Source: CBDBCU01 sp965203435 | Lineage (GTDB): Bacteria; Chloroflexota; Dehalococcoidia; Lucifugimonadales; UBA3495 | NCBI GenBank assembly: GCA_965203435.1 | Contig: CBDBCU010000008.1 | Coordinates: 186,001-250,000, forward strand | Reading direction: 5' to 3' | Length of the DNA: 64,000 nt | Shown: in pieces, positions 40,588 through 49,354 of the stretch | How the letters are laid out: the number at the start of each line of letters is the position of its first letter | How positions within the stretch are numbered: the first letter of the stretch is position 1 | Notes under the pieces: model-generated | What the model was told of the DNA's origin: nothing | Seen by the model: the letters and a program-made list of their open reading frames with translations, nothing else | Databases searched by the model: none | Made by a program: the position numbers and the translations under genes

Positions 40588-41153
40588 GATAGGGGCGCAT
40601 CCTTGCCTTGAAATTGCCATCCAGCATAGCGGTAAAAATGGCAAAGGTCAAGGATGGCTAGGGACTGGTTCCTGCCCCGCCGGGGCCGTCTCTCGACCGT
40701 CATTCCCGCGTAAGCGGGAATCTAACGGTTGCCTGTCGACAATACCATCATAAGGCAGTACCGTCGGGATTCCCGCTTACGCGGGAAGGACGGTAGAAAT
40801 AGTACGGGAATGATGGCAAACAGAACGAAAAACGCCGCCGTCACCAACTAGGGCATAGGGCGGCGGCCATCCCGACCGTCCTGCCTGCCCAAGCGGGAAT
40901 CCACAACGGTACTACCTTATGCCGCCGCATCCTCGGCAATCCACCACTGGATTCCCGTTTGGGCGGCAAGGAGGGTAGAAAAGCGTGGGAAGGACGGTTA
41001 GAATGGCTTGGATACCGGTTGGCGGGGGAAGGATGGCCGGAATAGCCGGATTCCCACGCGCGCAGGAAGGACGTTGATAGAAAATACCGAATTCCATAGG
41101 GCTGGGCCGGATTCCCGCTTGCGCGGGCAGGGCAATTGCATATTAAACTTTTG
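40588..41153. repeat. Gap with family A pair and the left copy of an 82-bp direct repeat
   Basis: Contains a family A pair (40697-40795) and a degenerate one (about 40880-40978). Next comes 40974-41055, which is repeated with four mismatches at 42236-42317 on the far side of the IS element. A segment ending GCAGGGCAATTGCAT precedes the IS. No gene seen. Confidence 0.8.
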
Positions 41154-41990
41154 GGTATTCCTAGCACGGGCAGGCATTCTGAATCCAGCCCTGTTTCAGC
41201 CATACCAGAGCCAGAGAATCCACCAGCATCGCCAGGCTTTTGCTGTAGCCCTGCGTCCGCCGCACCAGCCGGTTCAGCTTGCGCCGCAACACCTCATGGG
41301 TGGCCTCGTTCCGGTTGGTCTCCGGCCCCTTGCCAACCTGATGCCGTTCCGCCGGCAGCAAAGCCCGATAAACCGGGTAAGGATCCGTGCAATAGCGTTC
41401 CGCCGCCGGCAAGCGGGCCAGCAATCGCCGCAAAGTAGCCCCGTTGCGACTGCCCACCTCAAACAGCCGCCAGCGCCGGCCATCGGCTTCCTCGACCACC
41501 GCGGTCCAGATCCACAGCCAGCGCCGGCCCGGCCCGATCCGCCGCCCCAGATAGGTCCACATCTCGTCCAGGGAAATGACCGCCGCCGCCTGCTCCGGCT
41601 CCCGGGCCGCCAGGAGTTCCTCGGCCCGCTGCTCTAACTCGGCCCCGGCCTGACGGACTTTTTTTTAATCCAGGTGTGCACCGTCAACTCCGGCAGGTTC
41701 AGCACCCGGCTAAGGGCCGCGATGCTCATCCCCTCGCCGTACATTTCCCAAGCCTGGCTCTTTACCTGGGGCGGAGGGTAATGGCGATTGCCCTCCGGGC
41801 TGTGGCGATGGTGGCATTCCCCGCAGCGATAGGTCTGTTTGCCGTGGGAAAAGCCGGCTTTGGGCATCCAATTCGAGCCGCAGTGGGGGCAGCGCAAGTC
41901 AGAACGATAGACCCGTTGCATCCGATTTTCCTCCTGGCCGGATAGGATTTTACCCCCTATTTTACCATGCCTGCCCGTGCTGGGAATACC
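41154..41990 (-). mobile_element. IS1-family insertion sequence with 8-bp target duplication
   Basis: The 837-bp element has 23-bp terminal inverted repeats with one mismatch (41154-41176 and 41968-41990; outer bases GGTATTCC, inner AGCACGGGCAGGCA). It is flanked by AACTTTTG on both sides (41146-41153 and 41991-41998). Both ends and the target duplication are intact, so the insertion looks recent. Confidence 0.95.
41161..41921 (-). CDS. IS1-family transposase, made by -1 frameshifting
   Basis: The upstream frame (41921-41634, 95 residues) is InsA-like with CPHCGSNWMPKAGFSHGKQTYRCGEC (zinc finger) and a helix-turn-helix (SIAALSRVLNLPELTVHTWIKKK). At a run of eight A on the minus strand (41659-41666 as T on the plus strand) a -1 shift gives one continuous product: WIKKKVRQAGAELEQRAEELL, then ISLDEMWTYLGRR with the first catalytic Asp, and an InsB-like domain to 41161. 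This is the IS1 arrangement, in which the fused protein is the transposase. The stop lies inside the left terminal repeat. Confidence 0.92.
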
Positions 41991-42410
41991 AACTTTTGAT
42001 ATAATCTACATTGCATTTTGTGATATTACTCTGCAAGCGATTCCTCGAATGGACTGGAATCAGGCGGATTGAGCGCAATTTTCCCTGGAGGAGCCGTGTT
42101 TTCCCGCCGAGAGTTTCCTTTGCGGAGAATTCAGTCGGCGAAAAATCCTTGAAAGTAGAGCAGACCGAATTTTACGAATTAAAATGCAATTGCCCTGCTT
42201 GCGCGGGAAGGGCGGTAGAAAAGCGCGGGAAGGACGGTAGAAAAGCGTGGGAAGGACGGTTAGAATGGCTTGGATTCCGGTTGGCGCGGGAATGATCGCC
42301 GGAATAGCCGGATTCCCGCTTACGCGGGAATGACGGTAGGGGATGGCCGGGAATGGTGGTCGGATGGACTGGATTCCCGTTGGCGCGGTCGGGGCGGCCG
42401 GGAATTTCCC
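41991..42410. repeat. Right flank of the IS, second direct repeat copy and family A pair
   Basis: The gap to the glnII promoter holds AATGCAATTGCCCTGCTTGC (42184-42203), which is inverted relative to the left flank of the IS. The second copy of the 82-bp repeat follows (42236-42317), then family A cores (to about 42345). About 130 AT-richer bases just after the IS have no recognised content. Confidence 0.75.
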
Positions 42411-42414
42411 CAAA

Positions 42415-42456
42415 GAAATTTTGCCTTTTGGCAAATTTCCTGAAAAGCGCTATAAT
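42415..42456 (+). promoter_or_regulatory. glnII promoter overlapped by an inverted-repeat operator
   Basis: TTGGCA (42428-42433), a 17-base spacer and TATAAT (42451-42456). A perfect TTGCC-TTTT-GGCAA inverted repeat (42421-42434), extended by GAAAT/ATTTC arms to 42415-42439, covers the -35 box. A repressor bound here would block the promoter; which regulator is not known. Confidence 0.78.
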
Positions 42457-42515
42457 AGGGCCGGCAAGTTCCCCGGAAGCAGGGGGAATAAATCCGGTAA
42501 GAGAGGTCAGGAAGT

Positions 42516-43553
42516 ATGAGCGGTTTTTACAAAGCGGAATACATTTGGGTGGACGGCCAGCAGCCCACGGCGAAACTGCGCTCCAAGGGGCGGGTGATTC
42601 CGATGGGGGAGGAGCCGCCGCTGTGGGGCTTTGACGGCTCCAGCACCGGGCAGGCCCCGGGGGAGAACTCCGACTGCGTGCTGAGCCCGGTCTATATCTG
42701 CGCCGACCCGGTGCGCGGCGGCGACAACAAGCTGGTGATGTGCGAGGTGCTGCTCACCGATATGACGCCGCACCCCTCCAACACCCGGGCCGCCTGCGCC
42801 GCCGCCGCCGAAAAGTATGCCAACCTGGACTTCTGGTTCGGCATCGAGCAGGAATACACCTTTTTCGACGGCATCAAGCCCCTGGGCTGGCCGGACAACG
42901 GCTTTCCCGCCCCCCAGGGCGGCTACTACTGCGGCGTCGGCTCCGACGAAGTCTTTGGCCGGCCGGTCGTGGAACGGCACCTGGACGCCTGCCTGGAAGC
43001 CGGCCTGGAAATCTCCGGCATCAACGGCGAGGTGATGCCGGCCCAGTGGGAGTTTCAGATTGGCCCCATCGGTTCGCCGGAAGCGGCCGACCATCTGTGG
43101 GTCGCCCGCTGGCTGCTGTACCGCATCGCCGAGGATATTGACATCGGCAACGGCATTGGCACTGGCCGCGGCATCAGCGCCACCCTGGATCCCAAGCCGG
43201 TCAAGGGCGACTGGAACGGGGCCGGGGCCCATACCAACTTTTCCACCAATCAGATGCGGGGCAGCTACGATGCCTGCGTCGCCGCCGCCGAGGCTCTGCA
43301 AGGCCGCCACGACCTGCATATCGCCAACTATGGCGACCGCATCGAGGAACGGCTGACCGGCCTGCACGAAACCTGTTCCTATCGGGAGTTCCGCTACGGC
43401 GTTTCCGACCGGGGGGCCTCGGTGCGGATTCCCTGGCAGGTGGCCCGGGACGGCAAGGGCTACATCGAAGACCGCCGGCCCAACGCCAACTGCGATCCCT
43501 ATGTAGTAACCCGGCTGATTATGGAAACCGTGGGCGCGGCGGCTACGGCCTAA
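42516..43553 (+). CDS. glnII: Glutamine synthetase type II (eukaryote-like GSII)
   Basis: The 345-residue protein is a short glutamine synthetase of the GSII class, forming glutamine from glutamate, ammonia and ATP. Signatures are WGFDGSSTGQAPGENSDC, FGIEQEYTFFDG, GEVMPAQWEFQIGP, NGAGAHTNFST, GRHDLHIANYGDRIEERLTGLHET and GASVRIPWQVARDGKGYIEDRRP. GSII lacks the adenylylation Tyr motif of GSI, so control is expected at transcription. GAGAGGTCAGGAAGT lies before the start. It is separated from a GSI gene by a family B array. Confidence 0.97.
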   Translation: MSGFYKAEYIWVDGQQPTAKLRSKGRVIPMGEEPPLWGFDGSSTGQAPGENSDCVLSPVYICADPVRGGDNKLVMCEVLLTDMTPHPSNTRAACAAAAEKYANLDFWFGIEQEYTFFDGIKPLGWPDNGFPAPQGGYYCGVGSDEVFGRPVVERHLDACLEAGLEISGINGEVMPAQWEFQIGPIGSPEAADHLWVARWLLYRIAEDIDIGNGIGTGRGISATLDPKPVKGDWNGAGAHTNFSTNQMRGSYDACVAAAEALQGRHDLHIANYGDRIEERLTGLHETCSYREFRYGVSDRGASVRIPWQVARDGKGYIEDRRPNANCDPYVVTRLIMETVGAAATA

Positions 43554-43584
43554 AGCATCCCGGGTTTCATTCCGGCAAGGCAAC

Positions 43585-43985
43585 CGGCCGTTTTCCGCCC
43601 CTCCTTCAACGAGTTCAGGATGAGCGGAAAACGGCCAACCCGGCGGCCGGTTCCGGGTGAACGGAAATCCGCTCATCCTGAACTTGTTGAAGGATGGGCG
43701 GGTTGCTAGTGGTTTCCGCTCATCCTGAACTGGTTGAAGGACGAGCGGGAAACCGCAAACCCGGGCCGGGACAAGGGGAACAGAAATCCGCTCATCCTGA
43801 ACATCGTTGAAGGATGAACGGGAAACCGCAAACCCGGGGCCGGGACAAGGGGAACAGAAATCCGCTCATCCTGAACATCGTTGAAGGATGGGCGGGCGGC
43901 CGCTAAAGAGAACTGCCGGCCCCCTTACTGTCCGCCCATCCTTCAACGATGTTCAGGATGAACGGAATGGGGTTGTCGGCTCCCC
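43585..43985. repeat. Family B array between glnII and glnA
   Basis: Six copies of the CTCATCCTGAAC..GTTGAAGGATG core in both orientations fill the 474-base gap 43554-44027. Two successive units (about 43725-43875) share a 72-74 bp period including the segment GGGAAACCGCAAACCCGGG. No gene seen. Confidence 0.88.
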
Positions 43986-44027
43986 GAAACCCGGACGAAC
44001 CGCCCCGTTAATCTGGAGGGTCTGGCC

Positions 44028-45368
44028 ATGATGGGCGACCAATCCGCCGAGCAGGAGTATGTCCTCCGCCGCGCCCGGGACAATGATGTCAAGTTTGTCC
44101 GCCTGTGGTTCACCGACATTCTGGGCAATCTCAAGGGCTTTGCCATTAACGGGGACGACCTGGCCGACGCCATTGAGCGCGGCGTGGGCTTTGACGGCTC
44201 CGCCATCGAGGGTTTTGCCCGGGCCAGCGAATCGGATCGCATTGACGAAAGCGATGTGCGGGCCTTTCCCGACCCGACGACCTTTGCCGTGCTGCCCTGG
44301 CGGCCGCGGCAAAACGCCGTGGCCCGAATGTTCTGCGACATCTACGCCCCCGGCGGCGAACCCTTCCGCGGCGATTCCCGCCTGGCCCTGAAACGCAACC
44401 TGGAACGCCTGTCCCGCCGCGGCTTTACCTACTATGTCGGCCCGGAACTGGAGTTTTTCTATCTGAAAGATTCGGAAAAGCCGGAGCCGCTGGATTATGA
44501 CGGCTACTTTGACCAGCTTTCCAGCAATCCGGCCGCCGACCTGCGCCGGGATACGGTGCTGAATCTTTCCGACCTGGGGATTCCGGTCAAGTATTCCCAC
44601 CACGAAGGGGCGCACAGCCAGCACGAAATCGACCTGCAATATACCGACGCCCTGACCATGGCCGACAGCGTGGTAACGGCTAAACTGGCGATTAAGGAAC
44701 TGGCTCAACTGCGCGGCTACTACGCCTCTTTTATGCCCAAGCCCTTTTCCGGGGTCAACGGCTCCGGGATGCACACCCACCAATCCCTGTTTCAGGGGGA
44801 AAACAACGCCTTTTTTGACCCGGAGGATGAATATAAACTTTCCCTGGTGGGCAAGCGTTTTATCGCCGGGCTGCTGCGCCACGCCCCGGAGTTGACTTTG
44901 ATTACCAATCAGTGGGTCAATTCCTACAAGCGCTTGGTGCCGGGCTACGAGGCCCCGGTCTATATTTCCTGGGCGCATAACCGCTCGGATTTGGTGCGGG
45001 TGCCGGCTTACAAGCCCGGCTATGAAACCTCGGTGCGGATTGAATACCGCGCTCCGGATCCGGCCTGCAATCCTTACTTGGCGTTCAGCGCGATGCTGGC
45101 CGCCGGGCTGAAAGGGATTGAGGAGGAGTATGCGGTGCCGGCTCCGGGAGAGGGGATGAGTCGGGCCGAGTTTGCGGCCCGGGGCATCAAGACCCTGCCG
45201 GCCAGTATGGGCGAGGCCATAGCGTTGGCTGAGGACAGCGCATTGCTGCGGGAGGCTTTGGGCGAACACATCCACAACAGCGTCATCCGCAACAAGCGCA
45301 AGGAATGGCAGGAATACCGGGCCACGGTCACCGACTACGAAATTAAACGCTACCTGCCGGCCTTGTAG
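44028..45368 (+). CDS. glnA: Glutamine synthetase type I
   Basis: The 446-residue enzyme has GSI signatures: KFVRLWFTDILGNLKGFAI, VGFDGSAIEGFARASESD, YVGPELEFFYLKD, HHEGAHSQHEIDL, FMPKPFSGVNGSGMHTHQSL, NSYKRLVPGYEAPVYISWAHNRS and IEYRAPDPACNPYLAF. Its length fits the alpha-type GSI of Gram-positive and related lineages. No adenylylation motif NLYDLP was seen, which also argues for GSI-alpha. CTGGAGGGTCTGGCC lies before the start; ATG 44031 is an alternative. Confidence 0.97.
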   Translation: MMGDQSAEQEYVLRRARDNDVKFVRLWFTDILGNLKGFAINGDDLADAIERGVGFDGSAIEGFARASESDRIDESDVRAFPDPTTFAVLPWRPRQNAVARMFCDIYAPGGEPFRGDSRLALKRNLERLSRRGFTYYVGPELEFFYLKDSEKPEPLDYDGYFDQLSSNPAADLRRDTVLNLSDLGIPVKYSHHEGAHSQHEIDLQYTDALTMADSVVTAKLAIKELAQLRGYYASFMPKPFSGVNGSGMHTHQSLFQGENNAFFDPEDEYKLSLVGKRFIAGLLRHAPELTLITNQWVNSYKRLVPGYEAPVYISWAHNRSDLVRVPAYKPGYETSVRIEYRAPDPACNPYLAFSAMLAAGLKGIEEEYAVPAPGEGMSRAEFAARGIKTLPASMGEAIALAEDSALLREALGEHIHNSVIRNKRKEWQEYRATVTDYEIKRYLPAL

Positions 45369-45384
45369 GCAGGGGTGGGGCGGA

Positions 45385-45506
45385 TTCAAATATGGATTAA
45401 CAGGATAGACAGGATTCTATATCTGCCGGGAACGGTTATTGACCGCCATTACCGTTCTAATCAGATAAAAGAATCCGGTTTATCCGGTCTATCCATGTTA
45501 ATTAAA
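45385..45506. repeat. Family C palindromic element, copy 3
   Basis: Ends ATGGATTAACAGGATAGACA (45393-45412) and CGGTCTATCCATGTTAATTA face each other. The right end stops a few bases before the SMP-30 ribosome site AAGGAGAG, so the element forms that gene's leader. Confidence 0.9.
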
Positions 45507-45516
45507 GGAGAGAATT

Positions 45517-46425
45517 ATGCCCATTGAACAGCTTTCCCCGGAACTGGCGGACATCATCGACTTGGATGCGGAAATTAAGGAGTTGGGCGGCGGCTGCGGC
45601 GGCAGCAACGGCCCGGCCGAGGGGCCGCTGTGGTGGCAGGAGGGCAACTACCTGCTGTTCAGCGACATTCATAACGACCGGCGGATGAAATGGTCCGCCG
45701 CCGAGGGCTTGACCGTTTTTGCCGAGGGGGTGAACCGGGCCAACGGCTTGACTCGGGATTTGCAGGGCCGCCTGCTGGCTTGCGAACACGACAGCCGCCG
45801 GGTCTGCCGTTTCAGCCGGGACGGGCAGCGGGCCACGGTGCTGGCCAACAGCTTTCAGGGCCGTCAACTGAACCGCCCCAACGATGTGGTGGTCAAATCC
45901 GACGGCAGCATCTACTTTACCGACCCCTGGACTTTTCCCCGCCCGGCTAACCAGTGGGAACAGACCTTCTCCGGGGTCTATCGCCTGTCCCCGGACTTGG
46001 GGACGCTGACCTTGCTGGTGTCCGACTTTGTCCTGCCCAACGGCCTGGCCTTTTCCCCGGACGAAAGCGTCTTGTATATCAACGACTCCCGCCGCCGCCA
46101 CATCCGCGCTTTTGACCTGCTGCCCACCGGCGGCTTGGCGTTGGCCTCCGACCGGGTTTTTGCCGACTTGAGCGGCGACCGGCCCGGCGTGCCGGACGGG
46201 ATGAAAGTGGATACGGCCGGGAATGTCTATTGCGGCGGCTCCGGCGGGCTGTGGATTCTGGATGCCGCCGGCAAGCCTTTGGGGATTGTGGTACACGGCG
46301 GGGCGGCCACCACCAACTTGGGCTTTGGCGGCGGCGATTGGCAAACCCTGTTCTTTACCACTTGGAACACCTTGGGCAGCGTGGCGGTAAAAGCGCCGGG
46401 CATTCCCGTGCCGACGGACCGGTGA
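45517..46425 (+). CDS. SMP-30/gluconolactonase-family lactonase, copy 1
   Basis: The 302-residue six-blade beta-propeller belongs to the SMP-30/LRE family. Metal-site residues are the Glu in PAEGPLWWQ, the Asn in LNRPNDVVVKSDGSIYFTDP, NGLAFSPDESVLYINDS and the Asp in PDGMKVDTAGNVYC. These enzymes open sugar lactones or related esters. No signal peptide. A paralogue with about the same length lies at 49355-50251 in the same direction, with the Septu-like genes between them. The lactone substrate is not known. Confidence 0.92.
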   Translation: MPIEQLSPELADIIDLDAEIKELGGGCGGSNGPAEGPLWWQEGNYLLFSDIHNDRRMKWSAAEGLTVFAEGVNRANGLTRDLQGRLLACEHDSRRVCRFSRDGQRATVLANSFQGRQLNRPNDVVVKSDGSIYFTDPWTFPRPANQWEQTFSGVYRLSPDLGTLTLLVSDFVLPNGLAFSPDESVLYINDSRRRHIRAFDLLPTGGLALASDRVFADLSGDRPGVPDGMKVDTAGNVYCGGSGGLWILDAAGKPLGIVVHGGAATTNLGFGGGDWQTLFFTTWNTLGSVAVKAPGIPVPTDR

Positions 46426-46553
46426 GGGGAAATCAGCGCGGCGGCCCCGGCGGCCGCCGCAAGATTAGGGCGGGCGTTACAACCCCAAGAGCCGGGACAC
46501 CCCGGCAATCGGGGTGGAAAGCCGACTAGGGCCGGACGCGAGAAACCGCACGG

Positions 46554-47339
46554 CTAATCGGGATGGTCCAGGACCCAATTAACCAAAGTAGGAAAAGGAA
46601 ATTTTTTACCCAAAAGTTTTTCCAACTCTTGGTCCCGTTCGGGCCTGGGCATTTGCGCCAAGGCAGGGTCTTCACTCAGCCCCTTCGCAACCTTCCACAA
46701 TGTAGCTCGCTGACTAACTAGGCCGGTACGAAGCCTTCCCCGATTATCCGGGTTCAGCTCAAGATCCGCAATCGTGCGAACCGCTTTCGACCATTTAGGG
46801 TCGTCACGGTCGTTAGGCAAATCCTCGACCGGGAGAATGTCGCCTGCCGCGTTAAAAGCGAAAAAGTTCTCGGCCAGCTCCGTGTCGTCTCTGGGGTTCA
46901 CGTAGCCTTCTTTCTCGGAAATGGGCAGGAACGGCTTGCGAAACTTTTCAACAAGCCGCTTAATTTCCGACTGCGGCCTGATAAGGTCAAGCCGCCCTTC
47001 GTATGCCCGCAAATCTTCCCCTGCCGGAAAACGGTCCTTCTTGACCTTAGTGTTGCACCGGAGGCAAGCATAGACCAAGTTGTCCCACTTGAAAGCGAGG
47101 CGGCGATAACGGGGGGTGCCCTTGCGGCCCTTGGGTTCGAAGTGGTCAACGGAAGGGCTGCTATCCGTATTTTCGGCACCCCTGCAGAACCGTTCGCAGT
47201 AACCGCAAAGGTTGTTGAACTTCTTCCCGAGGTAATCCTTAACGGGACGGGTGTTTGCCTTATCCCAGTCCGGGTCCGGTTGCGAATTTCTCAACCTCAC
47301 CAGACACGCCGGTTCGTCGCCGCAGTCCACGAAATGCAT
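46554..47339 (-). CDS. PtuB-like HNH endonuclease of a Septu-type defence pair
   Basis: The 261-residue protein has an HNH core with zinc Cys pairs: LCGYCERFC (C45, C48), SVDHFEPKG (D65-H66), WDNLVYACLRCNTKVKK (N87, C92, C95, N96). The rest is helical. The gene starts two bases after the stop of the AAA ATPase gene, in the order ATPase then HNH, which is the PtuA-PtuB layout of the Septu anti-phage system. In known Septu, PtuB is the nuclease that is recruited and controlled by PtuA. Base composition and codon use look more mixed than in the GC-rich neighbours, which suggests acquisition. Homology is by pattern, not by computed match. Confidence 0.85.
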   Translation of the reverse strand: MHFVDCGDEPACLVRLRNSQPDPDWDKANTRPVKDYLGKKFNNLCGYCERFCRGAENTDSSPSVDHFEPKGRKGTPRYRRLAFKWDNLVYACLRCNTKVKKDRFPAGEDLRAYEGRLDLIRPQSEIKRLVEKFRKPFLPISEKEGYVNPRDDTELAENFFAFNAAGDILPVEDLPNDRDDPKWSKAVRTIADLELNPDNRGRLRTGLVSQRATLWKVAKGLSEDPALAQMPRPERDQELEKLLGKKFPFPTLVNWVLDHPD

Positions 47340-47341
47340 CG

Positions 47342-49117
47342 CTAACCCTCCTCGTCCTCCGGTTCTTCGTCAATCCCGTAGTCAGCCACGCGACGGATCT
47401 CCTCCATGAGCCGATCCGCCCGGGCGGCGATGGGACCCCAGTCTTCCAAGTTCGGGCCAGTCGCAGAGCGCAACTTTTCGATGGTGTCCAGCCACCATTT
47501 CTTGGCAGTGAGATCCTTGGCGGTGGATTGGCTGTCCGGCTGATTCTCGTCCTCGGTGGTGGCACTGGACTGGCTGTCCTGCTGATTCTCGTCCTCGACG
47601 CTGTCATCGGATTGACCATCCGGCTGATTCTCGGACAGCCAGCGCAGGGACTGCTCTTCCTCCGGCAACCGTTCGGGGTTGTCTCGAAGTCTCCTGAGGA
47701 TTTTATCCCGCACCCAATCGGATGCCAAGTAGTGCGGGTCGTCCGGGTCGTCCGGGGGAAACCGTTCCTGCAACCACCGCAAAGTGGCCGCCGCCAGCGC
47801 CGTTTCCTCGTCGGTAGGATCCTCCACGTCCATAAATTCCTGCAGGATTTCCTCCACCGTCCAGCCTACAAGCTTATGCTCCTTCTCCTCCTCGGTAAGT
47901 TGGTCGGTTTTGATAACCTCCTTTTCCCGGTACAAGCGATGCACCTGCCCCCGCTTCAGGCCGGCCACTACAAAGGGCGAGTGGGTGGTGGCGAAAATCT
48001 GCAACCCCGGAAAGTGCTTCCGCAAAGCCGGAATTACCCGCCGCTGCCAAGTGGGGTGCAGGTGGTTTTCGATCTCGTCGATGCACAAAACCCCGGGAAT
48101 GCTCTCGCCACCCCTTATCCGGTCCAGCGAATTTTGCCCGTGAAACGCCAAACTCAGGGCTACGTTGAAAATCCACCAGATCAAACCCTGAGTTCCCGTA
48201 CTCAGTTCGCCTAGCCAGTACTCGGCAGATCCTTCTACCGCTACCGGATCAACCGTCCGGATGGCCGAGAGGGGATAGGTTTTTCCTCCCCGAGCGAGCA
48301 TTCGCCGGGTCGGGCTAGCATCGTCGGGGAGACGTTTGGCATCATACACTAGATTAGTCAGGCCGCCCTTAACCATTTCGGGACAAATGGCAAGGATGCA
48401 TTTGTCGGTTTGCTCAGCGGCCCAAGCCACCTGTTCGATCCAGACATCCCCGCCGAGAGCGAGTATCCGGTTAAACGCACGCCAAAGAACTGCCGGATTG
48501 AACTTGTAGGGAGACGCCCTACGCAACGTTGCCCTGGCTTCGCGGCTCAACCATCCAGGCTCGACCACCTCCCCTAATTTTTCGGGTGGCCCGTACTTGC
48601 AGAGCTGGTCCCAAGCAACATCTTCATCCCTGTCTTTCCAAAGTCCGACGAACTCACCGAGGTGGTCATCCACGGGATCATCGCGGCGGTCATCCCCGAA
48701 GTCATCGAGGTCGGGTTCGGGGTCGAGAAGGATGTTAAATAGCCACTCATCATACCTCGGCTTTTCGTCGGGACCCGGAGTCAGAGGATTGCTCAAGCCG
48801 GAGGTGTTCAGCGGCGCGACTTCCCGCACTGGTGGGAAGTAGATGTGCGGTATGCGATCCGGATGAGGAACACCCGGACGAGGATCGCTATAGCTGCGTT
48901 TGCAACCGCCACTCGGTTGCCACTCCTTCAACTGAGGGCACAGCAACCGCAATATAGTGGACTTGCCGGTGGCATTGGGGCCAATGAATACATTGACCTC
49001 CGGGTCGAACTCGAACCCGATGGGTTCCCAAAAGGGCTCGATGGGTAGCCCATCGGCACCATAACCATTGATTTCCAAGCCGATGCACCGAGGGAGATCC
49101 TTAGGGTCCCAAGCCAT
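47342..49117 (-). CDS. PtuA-like AAA/ABC-type ATPase of a Septu-type defence pair
   Basis: The 591-residue ATPase has a Walker A FIGPNATGKST (residues 44-54), a Walker B VLCIDEIENHLHP (D347, E348) and the H-loop ATTHSPFVVAGL. This is the OLD/RecF-like overcoming-defect architecture without a Toprim domain, as in PtuA. The C-terminal region contains three 14-residue acidic repeats (ENQPDGQSDDSVED type), in DNA an exact 42-bp period (starts 47541, 47583, 47625). The ATG at 49117 has GGAAAGGAGG seven bases before it and a perfect promoter 30 bases upstream. It precedes the HNH gene by two bases. Confidence 0.88.
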   Translation of the reverse strand: MAWDPKDLPRCIGLEINGYGADGLPIEPFWEPIGFEFDPEVNVFIGPNATGKSTILRLLCPQLKEWQPSGGCKRSYSDPRPGVPHPDRIPHIYFPPVREVAPLNTSGLSNPLTPGPDEKPRYDEWLFNILLDPEPDLDDFGDDRRDDPVDDHLGEFVGLWKDRDEDVAWDQLCKYGPPEKLGEVVEPGWLSREARATLRRASPYKFNPAVLWRAFNRILALGGDVWIEQVAWAAEQTDKCILAICPEMVKGGLTNLVYDAKRLPDDASPTRRMLARGGKTYPLSAIRTVDPVAVEGSAEYWLGELSTGTQGLIWWIFNVALSLAFHGQNSLDRIRGGESIPGVLCIDEIENHLHPTWQRRVIPALRKHFPGLQIFATTHSPFVVAGLKRGQVHRLYREKEVIKTDQLTEEEKEHKLVGWTVEEILQEFMDVEDPTDEETALAAATLRWLQERFPPDDPDDPHYLASDWVRDKILRRLRDNPERLPEEEQSLRWLSENQPDGQSDDSVEDENQQDSQSSATTEDENQPDSQSTAKDLTAKKWWLDTIEKLRSATGPNLEDWGPIAARADRLMEEIRRVADYGIDEEPEDEEG

Positions 49118-49147
49118 CTCAGTGCCTCCTTTCCAGTGGTTTGCCAA

Positions 49148-49176
49148 ATTATATAACCCGGTTTCCCCGTTGTCAA
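49148..49176 (-). promoter_or_regulatory. Perfect consensus sigma-70 promoter of the Septu-like pair
   Basis: On the minus strand TTGACA (49176-49171), a spacer of exactly 17 bases, and TATAAT (49153-49148). The leader to the ATG at 49117 is about 25 bases and carries GGAAAGGAGG. It is the best promoter match noticed in the window. Confidence 0.9.
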
Positions 49177-49354
49177 GTGCCAAACGGCGGGAAAAATTTT
49201 CGGCAAGCCGCGCCGCCGCCACTATAGCCCACCGGCCGCGGTTAATCCATCCCCCATCCGGGCCGCCGCCGGGCTATCCCATTCCCCCTTTACCCGGTAT
49301 AATGCCCTCTCTCCGGGCCATCCGCTCTATCTATGTCAATAAAGGAGGCTTAAT

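Noticed and set aside
41634..41921. The short zinc-finger frame as a separate gene
   Set aside because: It joins the downstream DDE frame by a -1 shift at A8 within the same IS, so it is the InsA part of the transposase.
42415..42439. The hairpin with TTGCC-TTTT-GGCAA as a terminator
   Set aside because: There is no T-run after it and it overlaps a good -35 box, so an operator is more likely.
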